In this document: piece by piece, positions 61,347-64,000 of the stretch
How the letters are laid out: every line of letters starts with the position of its first letter
How positions within the stretch are numbered: position 1 is the stretch's first letter
From: Mucilaginibacter sp. Bleaf8
GTDB taxonomy: Bacteria > Bacteroidota > Bacteroidia > Sphingobacteriales > Sphingobacteriaceae
Reading direction: 5' to 3'
DNA length: 64,000 bases
Assembly (NCBI RefSeq): GCF_018390515.1
Contig: NZ_JAHBBK010000003.1
Span: forward strand, 558,001 to 622,000
Translations under genes and position numbers: made by a program
Notes under the pieces: generated by a model
What the model saw: only the letters and a program-made list of their open reading frames with translations
Database searches by the model: none
What the model was told of the DNA's origin: nothing

Positions 61347-63005
61347 ATGAAAGACCCTATCATATTTTTAGTAGACGACGATCAATTTGTACTTCGCGCT
61401 ATCAGCCGCGATTTAAAAACGCAGTACCATGGCCGGTACCGGGTTTTAAGCACTACATCGGCTAATGAGGCGTTGGAGAACTTGCTGCAACTCAAAAATA
61501 AAGGCGAAGAGGTGGCCTTGTTTATATCAGACCAGCGCATGCCCGAAATGGAAGGTGTTGACTTTTTGTGCCATGCCGTTAACTACTACCCGCAGGCCAA
61601 GCGGGTATTGCTAACTGCCTACTCTGATACACCGGCTGCTATTAAAGCCATTAATGAAGTTAAGCTCGATTATTACCTCACCAAGCCCTGGGATCCGCCT
61701 CAGGAAAAACTTTACCCGGTGGTGGATGATCTGCTGGAAGATTGGCAGGCCGCCTATCGTCCGCAGTTTAGAGGTATCAAGGTAATTGGCTACAACTTTT
61801 CTCCCAAAACACACAATATAAAAGAGTTTTTAACCGGCAACCTGGTACCATACCAATGGATGGAAGCACACTCGGATGAGGGCAAGAAATTTATGCAAAT
61901 CAACCAGTTGTGCAGTGCCGATTTGCCTGCTATTATTTTTGAGGATGGCAGCGTGGATAAAATGCCGGGCATCAGCAACATTGCACAAAAAATCGGATTA
62001 AGTCCGCAGGTTAAAAATGAGGTATACGATGTAATTATCATTGGTGCCGGTCCGGCAGGTTTGGCCGCTTCCGTTTACGGCGCATCCGAAGGATTAAAAA
62101 CCCTGCTCATAGAGCGTAAGGCACCAGGCGGACAAGCGGGTACCAGCTCCCGTATCGAAAACTACCTGGGTTTCCCGACCGGTTTGAGTGGTGCCGATTT
62201 AACCCGCAGGGCCATTACCCAGGCAACCCGCTTTGGCACCGAGTTTCTATCACCGCAGGGGGTTAAGGAAATACGCCTGAAGGATGGTTACAAAACCGTG
62301 GTACTGGAGGATGACAGCACAGTAACCACTCGCGCCATTGTGGTTACCACCGGTGTGGATTACCGCAAGCTCGAAAACAAAGGGATAGAAGATTTTACCG
62401 GAGCCGGCATATATTACGGCGCGGCTACAACCGAAGCGTTATCCTGTAAAGATAAAGCCGTATACATTGTAGGCGGCGGCAATTCGGCAGGTCAGGCGGC
62501 TATGTATCTATCTAAATTTGCCAGGCAGGTACATATACTGATCCGCAGGGCCGATCTAACCTCTACCATGTCGGCTTACTTAATTGAACAGATCAAGCAA
62601 ACCGAAAACATTAGCGTACATGGCGAATGTGAAGTAGCCGAGGCACAGGGCACCGAACGGCTGGAGCGCCTGGTAATCCGTTGTATTAAAGATGATACAA
62701 CAGAAACGGTGGATGCAGACGCGCTTTATATATTTATTGGTACCAAGCCCTTTACCGAATGGCTGGGCGAAACCATTATCAAAAATGATAAAGGCTTTAT
62801 TGAAACCGGCCGTGAGCTAAACCGCTACGACCACTTTAACGCCATCTGGAAAACCCAGCGCGATCCTTACCTGCTCGAAACCAGCTGCCCCGGCATTTTT
62901 GCCGCAGGCGATGTAAGGGCTGGAACCATGAACCGTGTTGCCTCGGCTGTAGGCGAAGGTTCTATGGCCATTAGCTTTGTACATAAGTATTTAGCTGAGG
63001 TGTAA
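61347..63005 (+). CDS. Response regulator fused to a glutaredoxin-like and a thioredoxin-reductase-like domain
   Basis: 552-residue fusion. (1) Receiver domain, residues 1-120: acidic pocket Asp10/Asp11, phospho-acceptor Asp62 in FISDQRMP, Thr90, Lys113. (2) Glutaredoxin-like fold, about 143-218, where the usual CPxC reads SPKT (KVIGYNFSPKTHNIKEFL). (3) Flavoprotein resembling thioredoxin reductase, about 228-552: FAD motif GAGPAGLA (233-240), NADPH motif GGGNSAGQA (376-384), FAAGD near the end. The active CATC of true reductases is replaced by GAATT at about 358-362. Activity probably differs from disulfide reduction; the role is inferred to be phospho-regulated flavin/NAD(P)H chemistry. Confidence 0.92.
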   Translation: MKDPIIFLVDDDQFVLRAISRDLKTQYHGRYRVLSTTSANEALENLLQLKNKGEEVALFISDQRMPEMEGVDFLCHAVNYYPQAKRVLLTAYSDTPAAIKAINEVKLDYYLTKPWDPPQEKLYPVVDDLLEDWQAAYRPQFRGIKVIGYNFSPKTHNIKEFLTGNLVPYQWMEAHSDEGKKFMQINQLCSADLPAIIFEDGSVDKMPGISNIAQKIGLSPQVKNEVYDVIIIGAGPAGLAASVYGASEGLKTLLIERKAPGGQAGTSSRIENYLGFPTGLSGADLTRRAITQATRFGTEFLSPQGVKEIRLKDGYKTVVLEDDSTVTTRAIVVTTGVDYRKLENKGIEDFTGAGIYYGAATTEALSCKDKAVYIVGGGNSAGQAAMYLSKFARQVHILIRRADLTSTMSAYLIEQIKQTENISVHGECEVAEAQGTERLERLVIRCIKDDTTETVDADALYIFIGTKPFTEWLGETIIKNDKGFIETGRELNRYDHFNAIWKTQRDPYLLETSCPGIFAAGDVRAGTMNRVASAVGEGSMAISFVHKYLAEV

Positions 63006-63015
63006 TACCTCGTTA

Positions 63016-63069
63016 GCATACTCACAAAAAAGGCAGCTCAAATATGAGCTGCCTTTTTTGTGAGTATGC
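63016..63069. terminator. 25-bp terminator after the signalling unit
   Basis: Perfect 25-bp stem (left arm starts GCATACTCACAAAAAAGGCA) with an AATA loop, between convergent genes. Strongest hairpin in the window; both strands have a T-rich arm, so it is bidirectional. Confidence 0.9.
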
Positions 63070-63077
63070 CGAATAGT

Positions 63078-64000
63078 TTAATTGGTAAAACACTTAACTT
63101 TTAGCTTTAGCTTATAGTCGGGGTTAAGCGGCTCGTTGGTTTGAATAAGGCGCTGGGCACCGGTGTTGGCCGGGCAGGCAATAGCATTAGTGGCATCATA
63201 CACCAGGCCGGGCTTGCTGTTGGCCAGTTCCTGTGGTACATATATCTGTGTTTTGGTAATGGCATAACCGCTTGGAATGTAACGGATATAATAGCCATCG
63301 GGATGCAATGACCACACGCCCGACGGGTACTCCCGGTCAATGGTGGGGGTTAAGCCCGCCAGCATAGCATAGCGCTCCATCTCTTCGTAAGTAGCCGTGC
63401 CGGATGCTGCCAGCCGGCGAATGTTATTTTCGGCCTCAAAAACTGCTTGTACTGGTGTGGGCAGTTGTGCTTTGGCTTTATCCATCAGGTTGGCCGGTAA
63501 TATGCCCAGGGCGCCGCCTTCCAGTTTCATCAGGTCGGCAGGGCTTAACAGGGTTGTAGCAGTTAACTTAATCTCGGTGCCATAATCCACAAACCGGGTG
63601 CGCGCAATAATAGCCCAAAGCAGCATTTGTATATCGTGCTGCGTTACATTAGGGTGTGTTTCGGCGCTTTTTAAAATAGCAATTACCACATCTCTTTTAG
63701 GGCCTAATACAGGCGCAAGCATATAACCGTCGCCGTTGCTGGGGCCGCGGGTACCGGCATGCAGGCAATAGCTTTTATTGGTCATCTCATAAAAGCCGGC
63801 ACATAGTTTATAACCGCCGCCTTGCGCCTTGGGTAACAAGTACAAAGGCTGGGCTGCTTCATCGGCATGAAAGGATGGCGGTTGTTTGCCTGTGCTGTTT
63901 ACATCTTTAAAGCTGGTGGTAATGGCCCCAGGCTGCTTCAGTATTTTATTTAGCCCGGTGCTGCCGGCAAGTTCGCTGCCTTTTTCAAAAAGCGCTTTGC
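63078..64000 (-). CDS. Unknown protein, 5' end beyond the window
   Basis: The frame is open to the window edge, so at least 306 residues are encoded here and the start is missing; an apparent start at TTG 63845 is not the true one. No family recognised. Upstream residues continue KALFEKGSELAGSTG and HADEAAQPLYLLPKAQ. The middle has TRGPSNGDGYMLAPVLG and the C-terminal quarter is a beta-rich tail (SGVWSLHPDGYYIRYIPSG, DYKLKLKVKCFTN) that could be a carbohydrate-binding-like or adhesion domain. Tentative only. Confidence 0.75.
   Translation of the reverse strand, partial: KALFEKGSELAGSTGLNKILKQPGAITTSFKDVNSTGKQPPSFHADEAAQPLYLLPKAQGGGYKLCAGFYEMTNKSYCLHAGTRGPSNGDGYMLAPVLGPKRDVVIAILKSAETHPNVTQHDIQMLLWAIIARTRFVDYGTEIKLTATTLLSPADLMKLEGGALGILPANLMDKAKAQLPTPVQAVFEAENNIRRLAASGTATYEEMERYAMLAGLTPTIDREYPSGVWSLHPDGYYIRYIPSGYAITKTQIYVPQELANSKPGLVYDATNAIACPANTGAQRLIQTNEPLNPDYKLKLKVKCFTN

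Noticed and set aside
60808..61347. Antisense frame of 179 residues opposite the kinase gene
   Set aside because: It lies wholly over the conserved kinase domain, no family pattern is visible, and its frame follows the codon bias of the coding strand.
1..64000. tRNA, rRNA, riboswitch or transposase genes
   Set aside because: No cloverleaf-like TTCGANTC contexts, rRNA signatures, known riboswitch cores or transposase motifs were recognised by eye; a covariance-model search would be needed to exclude small RNAs.

Overview
The window reads as chromosome from a Bacteroidota member, most likely family Sphingobacteriaceae (Mucilaginibacter/Pedobacter-like; the genus is an inference). Supporting signs are recurrent Bacteroidota -7 boxes (TAnnTTTG) directly in front of genes with little Shine-Dalgarno signal, a three-gene sdhCAB operon with a single b558-type membrane subunit, an outer-membrane barrel protein with a carboxypeptidase-regulatory-like N-terminus, many lipoproteins, and short dispersed palindromes of kinds common in this group. 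Coding density is high. I see no rRNA, tRNA, CRISPR array, prophage or insertion sequence.

Layout. 0-9 kb: gltX, a secreted PIG-L deacetylase, then a TetR-controlled tripartite efflux operon (tetR, TolC-type outer membrane factor, EmrA-type adaptor, DHA2 pump) with likely TetR operators. 9-10.5 kb: an ahpC/ahpD pair of mycobacterial type with a 26-bp inverted repeat between the genes. 10.6-14.2 kb: an accessory-looking run of a WG-repeat protein, a DUF2306 membrane protein, a protein resembling uracil-DNA glycosylases, and a stand-alone DarG-like macrodomain without DarT. 14.3-21.3 kb: housekeeping genes (hpt, M16 protease, HIT hydrolase, greA, a hydroxyacid dehydrogenase, rsmA, pdxA). 21.4-28.8 kb: an acyltransferase-like membrane protein, then the envelope-lipid block yceD-rpmF-plsX-fabH-accB-accC, then tatC-rpiB.

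28.9-41.1 kb: M28 peptidase, lone lutB with a DHFR-like reductase, APC permease, YciF-type ferritin-like protein, pdeM, a thioredoxin-fold lipoprotein that has lost its CxxC, and sdhCAB. 41.1-49.9 kb: a 460-bp non-coding stretch with decamer arrays, an outer-membrane barrel protein, an oxidoreductase coupled to a thioredoxin-like lipoprotein, a DUF4142 lipoprotein, gcvH-vanZ plus an unlisted 44-aa lipoprotein gene, and feoAB. 49.9-64 kb: SprT-like protease, S9 peptidase, GNAT, HAD phosphatase, SIMPL protein, an IclR regulator with a DUF1349 protein, DUF2200, an exported VOC protein, a Crp-family regulator with an NAD-dependent epimerase, and a two-gene signalling unit.

The most unusual system is that last unit (59.9-63.0 kb): a soluble histidine kinase with a cyclic-nucleotide-binding-type sensor, followed by a response regulator whose output is a glutaredoxin-fold plus thioredoxin-reductase-like flavoprotein. 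Both redox CxxC motifs are replaced, so it looks like phosphorylation control of a flavoenzyme, not of transcription. Second-tier points are probable leaderless transcripts at several genes, terminators overlapping or abutting the next promoter, and several families of dispersed repeats.
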